From: Pristionchus mayeri
Taxonomy: Eukaryota; Nematoda; Chromadorea; Rhabditida; Neodiplogasteridae
Length of the DNA stretch: 64,000 bases
Direction of reading: 5' to 3'
NCBI GenBank assembly: GCA_036245805.1
Contig: BTRK01000003.1
Span: 43,700,044 to 43,764,043, forward strand
Below the pieces are notes generated by a model, which saw nothing but the letters and a program-made list of their open reading frames with translations, ran no database searches and was not told the origin of the DNA. Both the position numbers and the translations under genes were made by a program. Shown piece after piece: positions 33,401 to 45,700 of the stretch (positions within the stretch are counted from its first letter, which is position 1; each line of letters begins with the position of its first letter).

Positions 33401-36400
33401 TGTGGTGGAAAGAATATCTCAGTTTCCTGGTTCAGGCAATTTTCTGCTTTTACCCTGTCTTCTGCTCTCTTCTTTACTTTTTTATGCAACTCGTCTTGAA
33501 TCTGCATGAACTGCGAAGGAATTTTTTCACTTCGTCCGATCTAAAAATGCATAATCACGAAAAGACATTGAATAAAATAATAATACTGATGTATGAGCTA
33601 CATTATTCTTTCGTACATGGAATCCTCAATTCATGTTAAAAAAATTTTGAAAAAAGTGTAGCCTTCCACAACCACCTGCGCCACCTCTCCATCCGTTTCA
33701 ATTGTCGAAGTTCGTCGCTCTAAAGTCTGCAAGGATAAATGTGTGTTTACACTAATGCTAACATAATTTAATACGTAATTACATTGTGCAGCTGCTCCTC
33801 TTCGTTTGCGGTGGGTTCTTGAAAATTTGCACTTTTAGCTGTTTCGTCTGCTCTCTTCTTCATCATGAGTTTAAGCTGCATTTGCTTATCTTTGAATTGC
33901 GTAGGAACGTGGTCGCATTGTTTACTGTTGGAAGTGAAAGGCTAGCTCATCTATGAAAAAAGTTGAGGCAGTTTTAAATATTTAAATAGTTATTGTGTAA
34001 ACACTTTTCCCGGGGTGTAATTTTAATTTTATTGGATTTCTCGTGAAAAGTTACCAATCAATCAATCAAATCAATATTTATCACGTCATGCGTTAACGCA
34101 AGATGAGGAAGGGTCGGTATTCTTCAGCAGTTGCGTTCCACCATCTCGCTCCAATAGTTCTTCTGAGATCATCTCTCCATCGGGGTTTAGGCTGACCCGG
34201 TGAGCGCGTCCTGTTGTAAGGTATCCACATAGTAGTCGCTCTGCTCCATTCTTCCATATCCATTCGTCGCAGTTTCAACGCCCAAATTGCCTTCCTTCTC
34301 ATAGCCTCCTGATTCCAGTCACGGACTCCTGTTGCGTTGCGGATGTTCACGTTCCTCCATCGATCTCGCAAGCTGATTCCGAGCATTTTCCGCTCCATCT
34401 TACGCTGAGTCACACTTAGTCGCTCCTTGTCACTTGCTCGTAGGGCCCATAGCTCGCTGCCATAGAGTATCGTAGACATGACACAACTGTTGAAAAGGCG
34501 CCGCTTTGTTTTCATCGGTAGAATGCGTGAAGAGAGGAGGTACGAGAGCTTGCTCCATGCGAACCAACCCAGACGAATTCTGTGCTCAAGTTCTGCTGAG
34601 TAGTCAAGGGGAAGTGAGATTCTTCCGCCTAGATAGGTGGTGGATTCGGCAAAGTTGAACTTCAGATTGTCGATGACAATGGGTGCTCGGGTGGAGGTGC
34701 ACGAGGTTAGAAGTACGGTCTTGGATGGATTTACTTCAAGACCAACGCGCGCGCAAGCCTCCATAAGTTTCTTCATCATGTTCTCCAGTTCGGGGCGACT
34801 CTTTGCGATTAGAACAATGTCGTCTGCGTACTCTAAGTGACTCAGGTTGCGGCCATCGATCGATATTCCGTTGTTCTCCCAATCGATTTCATTCATAGCG
34901 TATCTCAAGACGGCATTGAAGAGACATGGGGAGAGAGTGTCTCCTTGGCGAACTCCTCTCCGCACTTCAACTGGAACCAAATCCTCGTTGACACGGATGA
35001 GAGTAGAGGAAGATTCGTAGAGGCGACGCAAGAGATGGATTAGAGTCGGGTGCACTCTAGCGATCCACAGTGCGTGCCAAACAGAGTTCCATTCCACACA
35101 GTCAAATGCCTTCCGAAAATCCACGAATCCCAAGTAGAGGTGCATTCCGTATTCGTGCGTGCGTTCTGCGAGTTGTTTGATCGAGTGAAGATTGTTGAGA
35201 GTGCAGTGACCCTTCCGGAATCCGGTCTGAGTGTGCGATTCAGCCTCTTCAATTGATGATTCGATTCGTTTGAGAACAACGCGAGTGATTGTCTTGAGGG
35301 ATACGTTAAGCAACGAGATTGGTCTGAAGTTTCCGATATCTGTTGGGTCGCCCTTTTTGTGAAGAAAAGTTACCCCTAGGAACAAATTTTCACTCGCAAA
35401 ATCGTGAGACAATGATGTTTCCCGAAATGCGGAATAAGGAAGCATGATGAATCACTGAATTTCGAAAATTTCGCGCCATTGCGATTTCAACATTTTACCA
35501 ATTAGGAAACGTTGCCAGTACTGTACTTCAACTTTTTATGCATAATTGGATAGTATTCTCTTTAATAGACATGCCTTACGATATCAACAAATCATTTTTT
35601 TCATATGCCAATTTCTCAAATTTGCACGTTGCAAACTCAACATTTCGAAACCACTTGACGCTGTAACTGTGGCCATGCTGTAGTATGCATCGACCTGAGT
35701 AAAAATTAGTGGAACAGTCCAACTCGAATATATCGGGGCTCCAGTTATTGACGCCCGAATATGGCTTAAATAAAATGTCCGAAATATTTAAATTCATTTT
35801 GGGAGTTAATTTTGAGAATTCTCATTTCATATTGTTGTAAATAATGTTTTTGTAATCTGATGTATAAACTATATGCAAAAATACACACCTCTTACACACC
35901 CCCATGCAAAAATACACGCCTTTTCAAAATTTCCGAAATTTTAGACATTTGAAAATTTCGATTTTTGAAAAATTGTCCAAACGATCGCTTTTCCAGACGT
36001 ATTTGATTCCTCAGGTTACGAAAACATTATTTACACCAATATTAAATAAGAATTCTCAAAATTAACTCCCAAAATGAATTTAAATATTTCGGACATTTTC
36101 ATTTAAGCCATATTCGGGCGCCAATAACTGGAGCCCCGATATATTGGAGTTGGACTATTCTACCAATTTTTACTCAGGTCGATGCATACTACAGCATGGC
36201 CACAGTTACAGCGTCAAGTGGTCTCGAAATGTTGAGTTTGCAACGTGCAAATTTGAGAAATTGGCATATGAAAAAAATGATTTGTTGATATCGTAAGGCA
36301 TGTCTATTAAAGAGAATACTATCCAATTATGCATAAAAAGTTGAAGTACAGTACTGGCAACGTTTCCTAATTGGTAAAATGTTGAAATCGCAATGGTGCG

Positions 36401-38455
36401 AAATTTTCGAAATTCAGTGATTCATCATGCTTCCTTATTCCGCATTTCGGGAAACATCATTGTCTCGCGATTTTGCGAGTGAAAATTTGTTCCTAGGGGT
36501 AACTTTTCACGAGGAATCGAATAAACATATTTAAAATTACGCCCCGGGAAAAGTGTTTACACAATAACTATTTAAATAATTAAAACTGCCTCAACTTTTT
36601 TCACAGATGAGCTAGCCTTTCACTTCCAACATAAAAAATGCTTATCTCGTCGAGTTCTTTCAGAATTACTATCAATATATGGGGCTTGGATCAACCGTTT
36701 ACGATTTACAAAAACCGACCTCAGCGTTGAGGTGCGCCACAGAAAATCAGAGGTCAGAGATACGGCTTCCTAAGGTCGATTTTCGAACTCTACGTGAAAA
36801 GATACCCCTAGGACATTATTTATTTGAAATTTCATTTTATGCTGTACGGTCTGAGGTAAGTCCTCTCAGATAGTCACTCATATGTTCACTGAATCAAAAA
36901 GTCTCTCATATATATTTTGTATTGCAACTAACTTTTCCGATTGCATAGTTCAAAGTAGGTAATTTAGAGCCAATATCGAACCATTGATGAACCGGAAGCA
37001 ATAGCATGAAGTGGTGGAGGAGGAAGGTCGTCGTTCTCATCGATGAGACATTCAGAAAGTTGAAGCCCATTTCCAGGTACTGCTTTCTAAACAATAAAGG
37101 TTCTTGTGCACACTGAACATATATGCACTTATTATTCCTCATTGTTGTACCTGCTGGCGTGAAATTTCAGACTTTTTCGACAGAGAACGCTGCAACTCCT
37201 GCTGAAACGAGGGCACATGTTCACGTTGAGTCATCTGGAAACACAAATTATCGACACCAAATAATAGATTTGAATGCCCTAATCCAATTGTAGATCTCAC
37301 TTTTGTTACAATATGTTCCATATTTGCCTATGTACTTTCCTTTCTAATTTGGTAATTCAGTTTTAGATTCCGTGCCTCTTTTAATTTGTTCGCTTACGCT
37401 GCCTACCTGAGGTTTCTGCTCCATCTCCTCCTCACAAATCTGATTGTGATGTTTATTTGAAACAGGTCGTATATCTTCAAACGTCGCCTCCTTCTCTACT
37501 TCCTTCGCAGGCGACATCCAGTGCTCATACCATTTCTTAGGCGCCGTCAGCCAAGATCCCATCCAACCCACGCCCGTGCTCTGCATCAGTAGGGTCAAAG
37601 AATGGAAAAGTTGACAATCTAGGCCTCGGAAAAATCTGTCTTCGTATCTCGATTCATAAGACCTAGATCATTCTTCATAATTCGCTAGACGCACCTGCTG
37701 CTCTCCCTTCCCCATCTCCTCCATGTTGTTCGATTTCTCCACCCACGCTCCACTCCACTCGACTGCCCTCAGATCCTCAGCCTCTTGCTGCAGCTGCTGC
37801 AGTTTTTGAGCCGCTTCTGCTTCGCGTTGACGGAACTGAGTTATTTGTCTCTTTATGAGGTCGCTCTAAGGAAACGTTATGTTACTTTTTTTTCCGAAAA
37901 TAACTGTATGCGGGAATGTGGTCAATTCGATTAGTAGCAAAGCCCGTTTTTAGGTGTTTAACGATGGAAAGTTTTTTTTTTTAAATCACTGCATATTGTA
38001 CGTACTTCTTTCTCCATTTCCTGCCTTCTCTGCGCCAGTTCGGCTTGCTCCTTAGCGAGTTCGACGATGGCCAATTCACGCTAAATTAATGGACTACAGA
38101 TCTCTAACATACCAGAGCTCAGATTTACCCGTTCTGCCTCCCTCTTTCTCCGCATCTCCTCCTGTTCCATAGCCTTCTTCCTCTCAATCTCCACAATTTT
38201 CTCCATTTCAGCTCGCTTCTCTCGGAATTCGCGAAGCTGTTTCTCAGCGAATTTCTCGCACATTCGAAGCTTTACAATATTGCTAATGATTTCGTGTTTT
38301 TTTTCGGCTGATACCTCTCGCAGGGACACATCTGCCTCTCCATTCATCATAATGGTAGTGAGTTGCGGCTGACTCTGAAAAATGATATGCCTCCTCAGAT
38401 ATTGATATTGTCGACCCACCTGCTGTGGCGCAACAACGTTGACGGGTTTCATGTC
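30442..38455 (-). CDS. Coiled-coil / polyproline protein 2 (tandem paralogue)
   Basis: Read right to left: KDMKPVNVVAPQQ (about 38450), a long charged coiled coil (EKKHEIISNIVKLRMCEKFA, KQLREFREKRAEMEKIVEIE; about 38370-38130), RELAIVELAKEQAELAQRRQ (about 38070) and FRQREAEAAQKLQQLQQEAE (about 37830). Then come WMGSWLTAPKKWYEHWMSP (about 37560) and repeated exon modules: SFQQELQRSLSKKSEISRQQ (37220), QFKDKQMQLKLMMKKRADET (33890), MQIQDELHKKVKKRAEDRVK (33500) and FQMELQIKMQKRAERSYKSE (33090). EDEDLPPPPPHVL follows (31010), then a PxxP segment APRPRPPIPPKPTKLKP (30810) and the end VSLKDALERIRIKMHGPEQE...NWEDE with stop TGA at 30442-30444. The module pattern and polyproline tail suggest a cytoskeletal or SH3/EVH1-binding scaffold (inference). 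No named family recognised. 5' exon not identified. Confidence 0.65.
31174..32039. mobile_element. Mariner-type MITE, 866 bp (copy A)
   Basis: Ends TTAGGTTGATTCAAAAATTT and, from the other strand, TTAGGTTGATTCAAAAGTTT, flanked by TA (31172-31173, 32040-32041). No catalytic motifs were found. It lies in an intron of coiled-coil gene 2. Confidence 0.75.
32059..32961. mobile_element. Mariner/Tc1-type MITE, 903 bp, long terminal repeats (copy A)
   Basis: Terminal inverted repeats of about 65 bases starting TTGGGGTGTTCCATAAGTTC and including AACATAAACTCCGCCGTATT on both sides, flanked by TA (32057-32058, 32962-32963). It starts only 20 bases after the preceding MITE. No transposase was recognised. 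Confidence 0.8.
34056..35363 (-). mobile_element. RTE-type non-LTR retrotransposon, 5'-truncated
   Basis: The minus-strand reverse transcriptase starts at about FLHKKGDPTDIGNFRPISLL and includes TGFRKGHCTLNNLHSIKQL, GFVDFRKAFDCVEW, RRGVRQGDTLSPCLFNAVL and LEYADDIVLIAK. It ends with RTE-typical SPGQPKPRWRDDLRR and a stop at about 34093. The 3' tail is a run of TGATTGAT units. An 11-bp target duplication GAAAAGTTACC lies at 34045-34055 and 35364-35374. The first 24 or so codons of the open frame upstream (to 35445) are flanking palindrome sequence, not the element. The empty site survives in copy B at about 44295-44306. Confidence 0.93.
34093..35373 (-). CDS. Reverse transcriptase, RTE clade (truncated)
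   Basis: Open frame without internal stops covering RT palm motifs (FVDFRKAFD with the first catalytic Asp, YADD with the catalytic pair) and the C-terminal WRDDLRR region characteristic of RTE proteins. The apurinic endonuclease and N-terminal RT fingers are absent through 5' truncation. It has no start codon of its own; the frame simply runs in from flanking DNA. It probably makes no functional product. Confidence 0.85.
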   Translation of the reverse strand, partial: VTFLHKKGDPTDIGNFRPISLLNVSLKTITRVVLKRIESSIEEAESHTQTGFRKGHCTLNNLHSIKQLAERTHEYGMHLYLGFVDFRKAFDCVEWNSVWHALWIARVHPTLIHLLRRLYESSSTLIRVNEDLVPVEVRRGVRQGDTLSPCLFNAVLRYAMNEIDWENNGISIDGRNLSHLEYADDIVLIAKSRPELENMMKKLMEACARVGLEVNPSKTVLLTSCTSTRAPIVIDNLKFNFAESTTYLGGRISLPLDYSAELEHRIRLGWFAWSKLSYLLSSRILPMKTKRRLFNSCVMSTILYGSELWALRASDKERLSVTQRKMERKMLGISLRDRWRNVNIRNATGVRDWNQEAMRRKAIWALKLRRMDMEEWSRATTMWIPYNRTRSPGQPKPRWRDDLRRTIGARWWNATAEEYRPFLILR

Positions 38456-38459
38456 CTTA

Positions 38460-39700
38460 CTCTGAAATGGAACAATTTGCGCTAATTTATAATTGTAATC
38501 CCAATTTGATAGTGAGTATTCCAGTTGGACGACAGTGGTATCCCAGTGGGATGGACGTGGATTTTCCCATTGGGGGCCTCGCAGGTATCCCGCTCAGAAT
38601 TTCTCTGGTAAAATTTGGTATTACTCACATATTCGTGCGGTAGATTTGCAGTTGCAATTGCGTCTTCGAGTTTTCCTCATACACGAAAAGCACCTTGAAA
38701 GAAATGATCATCACTTGACGAATAAGTAAGAATACGCAAATATTCATGAGAGAATTGACCAGAATAAATGAAATGGAGAGTGAGCAACGCCTTTTTGCGC
38801 ACGAAAGAATACGTGATGGGGGTTTAGTCACTCAAGCTTATCTTGGGTTGTAAACTCGTGTTGTGGAGGCACACCTTACACATCTTTAGGATTGCTTCTG
38901 ATAAGAATCTATTGCTTGTTATTCTAACGTTGATAATCCAACATTTGTAAATTATTGTGATTTTTTATTTTAAAAAAGCTAGTATTTTGATAGAGATTCC
39001 AATAGGGAATATCTTCATGGAATTGGGAATGGGGGATGTGGATATCTTGAATATGCATTAGCAAAGCGTTCTTTTCTTCACGCATACTTTTTATTGTCAT
39101 TTAGTTTTACATGTGCTACGATGCTCTGAATCACAGGGTAACCTCAGTCTTATCAATTCTGACTCATACATCGAGAGCACACAGTCACGAATCGGCACAA
39201 CGGATTGCATATTTTGGCTAATGCATTTTCTATGTAAACTTTCGAAAACATGAAACCACGATAATAGATATTGTACTATTTAAAAAAATGTATTTTTTGA
39301 AAAATTCAATCAATGATTTTGTGGTCGTTTTGCCTGACGTCGTCCTCAATTTGCTGCTACACTTCAGCAGATCCGGATGAATGAATATGATATTATTCGA
39401 CTGAAACGGCTTGTTTCTCTCACATAAGAATTGGTATGTCCAGTTCGCGATGCATGAAGTTGTGCATGTATTCATTCTACAGCGGTATCAACTTATCTTA
39501 ATACAATATGAAGCTCAGATATTCTTTGCAAAGGCGCTCGGATATTCTATGCTTTATGGGTGATCAACATCTGTCAAAATATTTATCATAGTTGGATTTT
39601 AAAAATTTATAATTAATGAGAAACGTATGCAGACTATGGAAATAATTGTCGAATAGAATATTCAAAATTGTCGTACAATATTCTGAGTAAAGAATTCATT
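38460..39700. other. Spacer between the two coiled-coil genes
   Basis: This lies between the 3' end of gene 1 (39702) and the first recognised exon of gene 2. A possible small 5' exon of gene 2 is near 38640-38700 (LEDAIATANLPHEY before a GTGAGT), unproven. The rest shows nothing recognisable. Confidence 0.35.
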
Positions 39701-39701
39701 C

Positions 39702-42700
39702 TCAGTCACTACCAGCATCGCTATCCTCCCCGCTCTCTTCATCGTGTCGTTGAACTTTGTCGAACATCTTCACAAGTGCGATTTTGAAACTTACGTCCCT
39801 TTCAACTCCAGCCGGTTCTTTCTTCTCACCCGCCTGCAAAATTTGAGAATATTTAGTTAAAATTAAGTGATTGAATTATATTATCACGCATAGTAATCCC
39901 TTGTTTAAGGAACCGCCCAACTGACAATCAAATGCACACCTTCTCCGGGTTGAGAGTTGATTCGGTTTCAGATTGTGGAGTGAACTGAGGCAGGCTCAAT
40001 TGCGATGCGGGGGAAGGTACTGGGATAAGTCAAATTATATCGTAGCCATTTGGGCGAAATACCTGTCGAATTGATAGCAGGCATCGGTCGATTCGGTTTG
40101 GGAGCGAGGGGTGGCCGAGGACGAGCTGGTGATGTAGGGCTGATCATAGCTGGCGAAGTTGGTGACAGAGGGCTGGCCAATGGCTTCACAGGTGAAGCTG
40201 ATCCACCACTGTTGATCTAAAAATTCGATATTATTTGTATGTCTCGATCGAGAATATATACAAACGATGTTATTCAATGATTATGTGGTTCGTATCTTCT
40301 AATATAACTGGGGGGGGGGGTGACATTTGCCAAACGGACATTTGACAAACGAGTCGCCGTTCGTTGGCAATTCGGCCTAGCGACTTGGGAGTTGTTTCAC
40401 TGTAACCGACATCTGCTCCCCTACATTTGCATATAGATGGCTTTTCCCAGGCGATCTTGAGTTTTACTCCAAATCAGCGAATAGGGGTTCGTTGTTTAGG
40501 AGCTCATGAACCCCTATACGTTGATTGTTAGTAAAACTCAAGAGCGCCTGGTAACAAGCCATATATATATGTAAATATAGTGGAGCACATACTGGTTACA
40601 ATGCAACAACTCCCAAGTTGCCATGCCGAATTGCAAGCGAACGGCAGCTCGTTTGGCAAATGTCCGTTTGGCAAATGTCACCCTCCCCCCCCCCCCCATA
40701 TAACTAGGGTATTCTCACCGATTTCAGGTTGAAGTGACCAGATCGAATTTGGGAGAATAGATTTGATCGTGCGTCGCTCGATGTAGAAGTGCTTCCTGTA
40801 GGGATATAAATTCGAAACGAAGAGTAAAAACGGCGTACCAACTTGAGCGGTTGAACTAGTGTGCGCAGGAGAAATGAGTGGACATGAAGGAGTTTGAGGT
40901 GGAGGAGGTGGTGGGGGAGGTGGGGGAGAAGGGGTAGGGTTAGAGGGAGGTGGTGGCGGAGGGGGCGGAGAAAGAGGAGTTGGAGGAGGAGGAGGGCAAG
41001 CAATGGCAGAAGTGACGATCGGTTGCTTCGGAGGCTGCGGTGTCACAACTTGCGGTGCGAGAGCCTGTGCATTTAGTTTTAGTGAATCTTATATTGCACA
41101 TATGCCATGCAGTGAGTGAAGAAGAATTCAGAATAAAACATTTGCATTTGCATATTCGTCTACAGAAATTGCCTAAAACGAAAGTGTCTAGCGTTCAGTT
41201 TCGACAAACCATAGTAGGTAATGCAGTAGTTAGGACATGAGGTGGTGGAGGTGGGAGATCTTCATCTTCTTTACCATTGGCAACATTCTTTGCGGAACTT
41301 CCTCCTGTTCTCATTTCGGTAATAGTCTGAAATGTATTAAGCAATAATTAATATAATTTTCTATTCGATAGATTTTCAAAATATATTTTCCTAGGCTTTA
41401 TTCGCTCAATTCATCATTATATTAGGTTGATTCAAAAATGTCTTTCTTTTTTCTTCCATTCACATTTTGACCTCCCAAGATTTTCACATTTGACTAATCG
41501 ACTAATGATTTTCCAAGATCATGCGGGCATACCGACACTCAATAGCGAGCGTTATATTGGGCCGGTTGGATAAGTGTGGATGGGATAGTTTAATTCGGAA
41601 ATTGTCAAACTAGGTCAGCACTTCAAACGTCCAAAGCTCTATGCAGAAAAGTGATGGGCTCGACTTTGGCATTCTAGTGTGGAGTACTATGATTTTGCAT
41701 GTCATATGACACATCAATACTACTCAGCCTTGAATAGCCTTTTTGAAATATCGAACCACACAGTAGACAAATTTCGGAATTTCAATTAATGAGCACAGCA
41801 TTCTTGCACATCGTTGAGAAGGAATAACCTATGATGCATTGTGAAATACCCACCTATGTGTGTATACACGTGCAGCTAGGAATGGATTCTCCCACCCGTT
41901 CAATAACTGAATTTTTCGAAATAATGATTTTGAGATTCATGCGAAGAAATCAACACTTTTCGGGGTCCCTTGTTTCCTATGCGCATTCGAATCCGAATTG
42001 TTCGTGCTTATCTGGATAATCCATTCTTGTCCTATTGCTAGTCGACTGCGAGGAACAAGTTGGCCACAACTATAAGAATCCAATCGAAAATGTTAAGAAG
42101 TGACAGTTTCCGATTTTTAATTTTTGAAATTTGCCAACCTCTTACGATGATGCGTAGAATCAACACAACCCTATCGAAGTATTCTACGCTCAGGACCATA
42201 CCATATAGTTTTCGGAAAATCGCGAGGGTTCAAGCATTCCGGGAGAAATTTGAAAAGAAAAAAAGAGAGAAACTTTTGAATCAACCTAATATTTCACTAG
42301 GTATTATATTGGGGTGTTCCATAAGTTCGATGAATTTTTGTTCGTAGGAACATAAACTCCGCCGTATTGATTGTGCATACCAAATGCTAACACTATTGCA
42401 TAGAGCGACCATCACCCAATCATAGTAACCAAGGAATTTTCGTCAGCTGCTCTCCCTTGTTTTTAGCAAAAGTTTTTGTAATGGGTACTTCAGTGACCCA
42501 AAATAACGTTTTCGTCTATATGATTTTATTACGTTCGGCTTCTTTTTAATGATAACGTCTTAGTTTCTTCAATGTTTTGTCGTGCACGTATAGCTTAATA
42601 TGTATGCTAAATCTGAACGAATTTGGCCTACTGATGTGCCTGGACCAATGAAAAAATGAAAAATTTCACCTTTCATACTTTTCACCTTTTTGGTGAAATT

Positions 42701-45700
42701 TCATGATCAAACAAATAATTGCCATTATATTTTCTTCCAAGCCCGTCAACTGTTCTGTCTATAAAGTAATATGGAGTACCACTAAATATTTCCAATTAGC
42801 GCATATTCAAATTAGGGTTCGATTTGATCGCGCAAAGAAAGAATCGTAGTTGTTCCGGTTGAGTATGATCAGTAATGAAAGCAAACACTCATAAAACGCA
42901 AAACAAGGGCACAAGTTCAGCTCACTGAAAGAATTGTGGGATCATGCATTATTAAACTAGTTAGTTAGAGGCATCAGCCATTTGCGTTCCTGGTTAGGAA
43001 AATTTTAAAAACGAAAATCCGGGAGACAAAAGTATCCTATGCATAAAAGTTTCTTAAAAATAGGGAAGAGCAGCTGATTGAAAATCCATGGATCATCTGA
43101 TTGAGTAATGGTTACTCTATTAAATACTGTTCCTATTTGGGATGCACAGACAATACGGCGGAGTTTATGTTCCTGCGAAAAAAAATTCATCGAACTTTTG
43201 GAACACCCCAATAAATGCACAATCGATTAGGCAAATGCCGAAGCAGTGTTAAACTTACCGTCTCATTGGCAAGTTTTCGCATTTCGTCTTCACTTTTATA
43301 AGATCTTTCTGCCCTTTTCTGCATTTTTATTTGAAGCTCCATTTGAAACTGCTGGAATTCCGTTTTCCCTCGTTGTCTTGTCTGAAAAAATATTTTAAAA
43401 AGCGCGTTTATTTGATTTACGATTTATGAGATCTTTTAGTTCAGAATTTACGCATTTATAACGTTCTACCATTTTAGAGACAACGTGGTGCTTTGTTTTT
43501 GTTTCGCCCCGGTTGAGTTTCTTCAGTGAAACTTTTTGATTGTGTTGGTCTTATTTGTTTACCTGATTCTCTATTCCACTTTTCTCTCGTACTGCTGACT
43601 GCCCCATTTGTCGTTCAATATTTTGTAGAAGATCGCCTTGTAGCGACATCTGTGGTGGAAAGAATATCTCAGTTTCCTGGTTCAGGCAATTTTCTGCTTT
43701 TACCCTGTCTTCTGCTCTCTTCTTTACTTTTTTATGCAACTCGTCTTGAATCTGCATGAACTGCGAAGGAATTTTTTCACTTCGTCCGATCTAAAAATGC
43801 ATAATCACGAAAAGACATTGAATAAAATAATAATACTGATGTATGAGCTACATTATTCTTTCGTACATGGAATCCTCAATTCATGTTAAAAAAATTTTGA
43901 AAAAAGTGTAGCCTTCCACAACCACCTGCGCCACCTCTCCATCCGTTTCAATTGTCGAAGTTCGTCGCTCTAAAGTCTGCAAGGATAAATGTGTGTTTAC
44001 ACTAATGCTAACATAATTTAATACGTAATTACATTGTGCAGCTGCTCCTCTTCGTTTGCGGTGGGTTCTTGAAAATTTGCACTTTTAGCTGTTTCGTCTG
44101 CTCTCTTCTTCATCATGAGTTTAAGCTGCATTTGCTTATCTTTGAATTGCGTAGGAACGTGGTCGCATTGTTTACTGTTGGAAGTGAAAGGCTAGCTCAT
44201 CTATGAAAAAAGTTGAGGCAGTTTTAAATATTTAAATAGTTATTGTGTAAACACTTTTCCCGGGGTGTAATTTTAATTTTATTGGATTTCTCGTGAAAAG
44301 TTACCCCTAGGAACAAATTTTCACTCGCAAAATCGTGAGACAATGATGTTTCCCGAAATGCGGAATAAGGAAGCATGATGAATCACTGAATTTCGAAAAT
44401 TTCGCGCCATTGCGATTTCAACATTTTACCAATTAGGAAACGTTGCCAGTACTGTACTTCAACTTTTTATGCATAATTGGATAGTATTCTCTTTAATAGA
44501 CATGCCTTACGATATCAACAAATCATTTTTTTCATATGCCAATTTCTCAAATTTGCACGTTGCAAACTCAACATTTCGAGACCACTTGACGCTGTAACTG
44601 TGGCCATGCTGTAGTATGCATCGACCTGAGTAAAAATTGGTGGAACAGACCAACTCGAATATATCGGGGCTCCAGTTATTGACGCCCGAATATGGCTTAA
44701 ATGAAAATGTCCGAAATATTTATATTCATTTTGGGAGTTAATTTTGAGAATTCTCATTTAATATTGTTGTAAATAATGTTTTCGTAACCTGCTTCCAGAA
44801 GACTTAACTGAAAATCTCTCGATGAAAAGGATGGATGATTCAACGGTCACATTTGTGAACACGATCTGAGAAACAATTCCTAGAGATGATAAAAATTTTC
44901 GACGTTATCATGACGTTATAATGGTGTGCAAAACGTTTCCCGTGCACCTCATTTCCCATACTCTCTCGTCACATTGCCCGACGAGAGAGCATGGAAAATG
45001 AGGAGTGCGGGAAACTTTTTGCACACCCCTGGACGCTTTATTGCGACAGATAAAGAACAAGAATAACACACAATGCGCACCTCTTTCTCCATTTCATCTC
45101 TTCGCATGGCTAAATCGGCCTTCTCTTTAGCAAGTTGGTTGATGGCCAGTGCTCGCTAAAATTATGTTTTAATGATATTGTAGAAAATTAAAGAAAAATG
45201 AAATAGCTAGTAAAAATTCTAAAACAAATAGTTTAAGCAGAAGTCTTATTTTCCAATAATATCCAGCGAGATATTTCGAAATTAATAAACGGCTGTTTAA
45301 AAATTGGCAAAGATCTAATTCTTCGCTGGTACCTGTTCCGCCGCCCTTTTCCTCTTCATTTCTTCAAACTCGAGAACATTCTTCCTCGCCAGCTCGGCTG
45401 CTCTCTCCAATGCAGCCCGCTGTTCTCGCAACTGCAGCAGCTCCAGCTGGGCTGCCTCTTCGCGCTGTCGCAGCTGCATAATAGAGTTATGCATGAGTAT
45501 TTTAAGGTCGATTTTCGAACTTTAGGTGAAAAGTTACCCAAAGGAGCGATGTTTATGCATATGTTAGTAAATCTTAGTAAAATCCACCACATGGGGTATT
45601 TCAATTCTCTCAGATGTGCTTTGATTTCGTAACTAGGGTCCTCGTCCCTGCATTCTAAACACCTTCTCGACGAGAAAGTGCGTTGTATGAAGAGACAGTG

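Larger units (their letters stand above)
30931..35855. repeat. Segmental duplication, copy A (contains an RTE insertion)
   Basis: Nearly identical to 41179-44788 apart from a 1,319-bp insertion (RTE plus one target duplication) and a few substitutions and small indels (e.g. ATTTCTTT/ATGTCTTT near 31190, a 2-base indel near 31389, AAGCG/ATGCG near 31902). It includes exons of coiled-coil gene 2, two mariner-type MITEs and the left arm of the palindrome. The spacing between copies is about 10.25 kb. Confidence 0.92.
33923..36637. mobile_element. Large palindromic foldback element, split by RTE
   Basis: The left arm (33923-34055 plus 35375-35855) and the right arm (about 36035-36637) are near-perfect complements. 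The ends read TGTTGGAAGTGAAAGGCTAG. Shared blocks include GGCATGTCTATTAAAGAGAA and GCATGGCCACAGTTACAGCG in the right arm, with complements in the left. The central loop (35860-36030) repeats GCAAAAATACAC. Without the RTE the element is about 1.4 kb. It lies within an intron of coiled-coil gene 2. Confidence 0.8.
41179..44788. repeat. Segmental duplication, copy B (no RTE)
   Basis: The partner of 30931-35855. It carries the same exons, now belonging to coiled-coil gene 1, and the same two MITEs. It has the uninterrupted site GAAAAGTTACCCCTAGGAAC where copy A holds the RTE. It ends inside the palindrome, just before the loop, so the right palindrome arm is absent here. Confidence 0.92.

Noticed and set aside
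31581..33509. Small open frames repeated exactly at 41831-43759
   Set aside because: Identity is due to the segmental duplication; most are non-coding frames inside MITEs, and only the minus-strand coiled-coil exons are supported.
35374..35445. The first 24 codons of the RTE reverse transcriptase reading frame (from the ATG at 35445)
   Set aside because: These codons come from palindrome sequence flanking the insertion; the same bases occur in copy B without the RTE.
40894..41076. Plus-strand open frame very rich in Arg, Trp and Gly
   Set aside because: It is the complement of the polyproline exon of coiled-coil gene 1.
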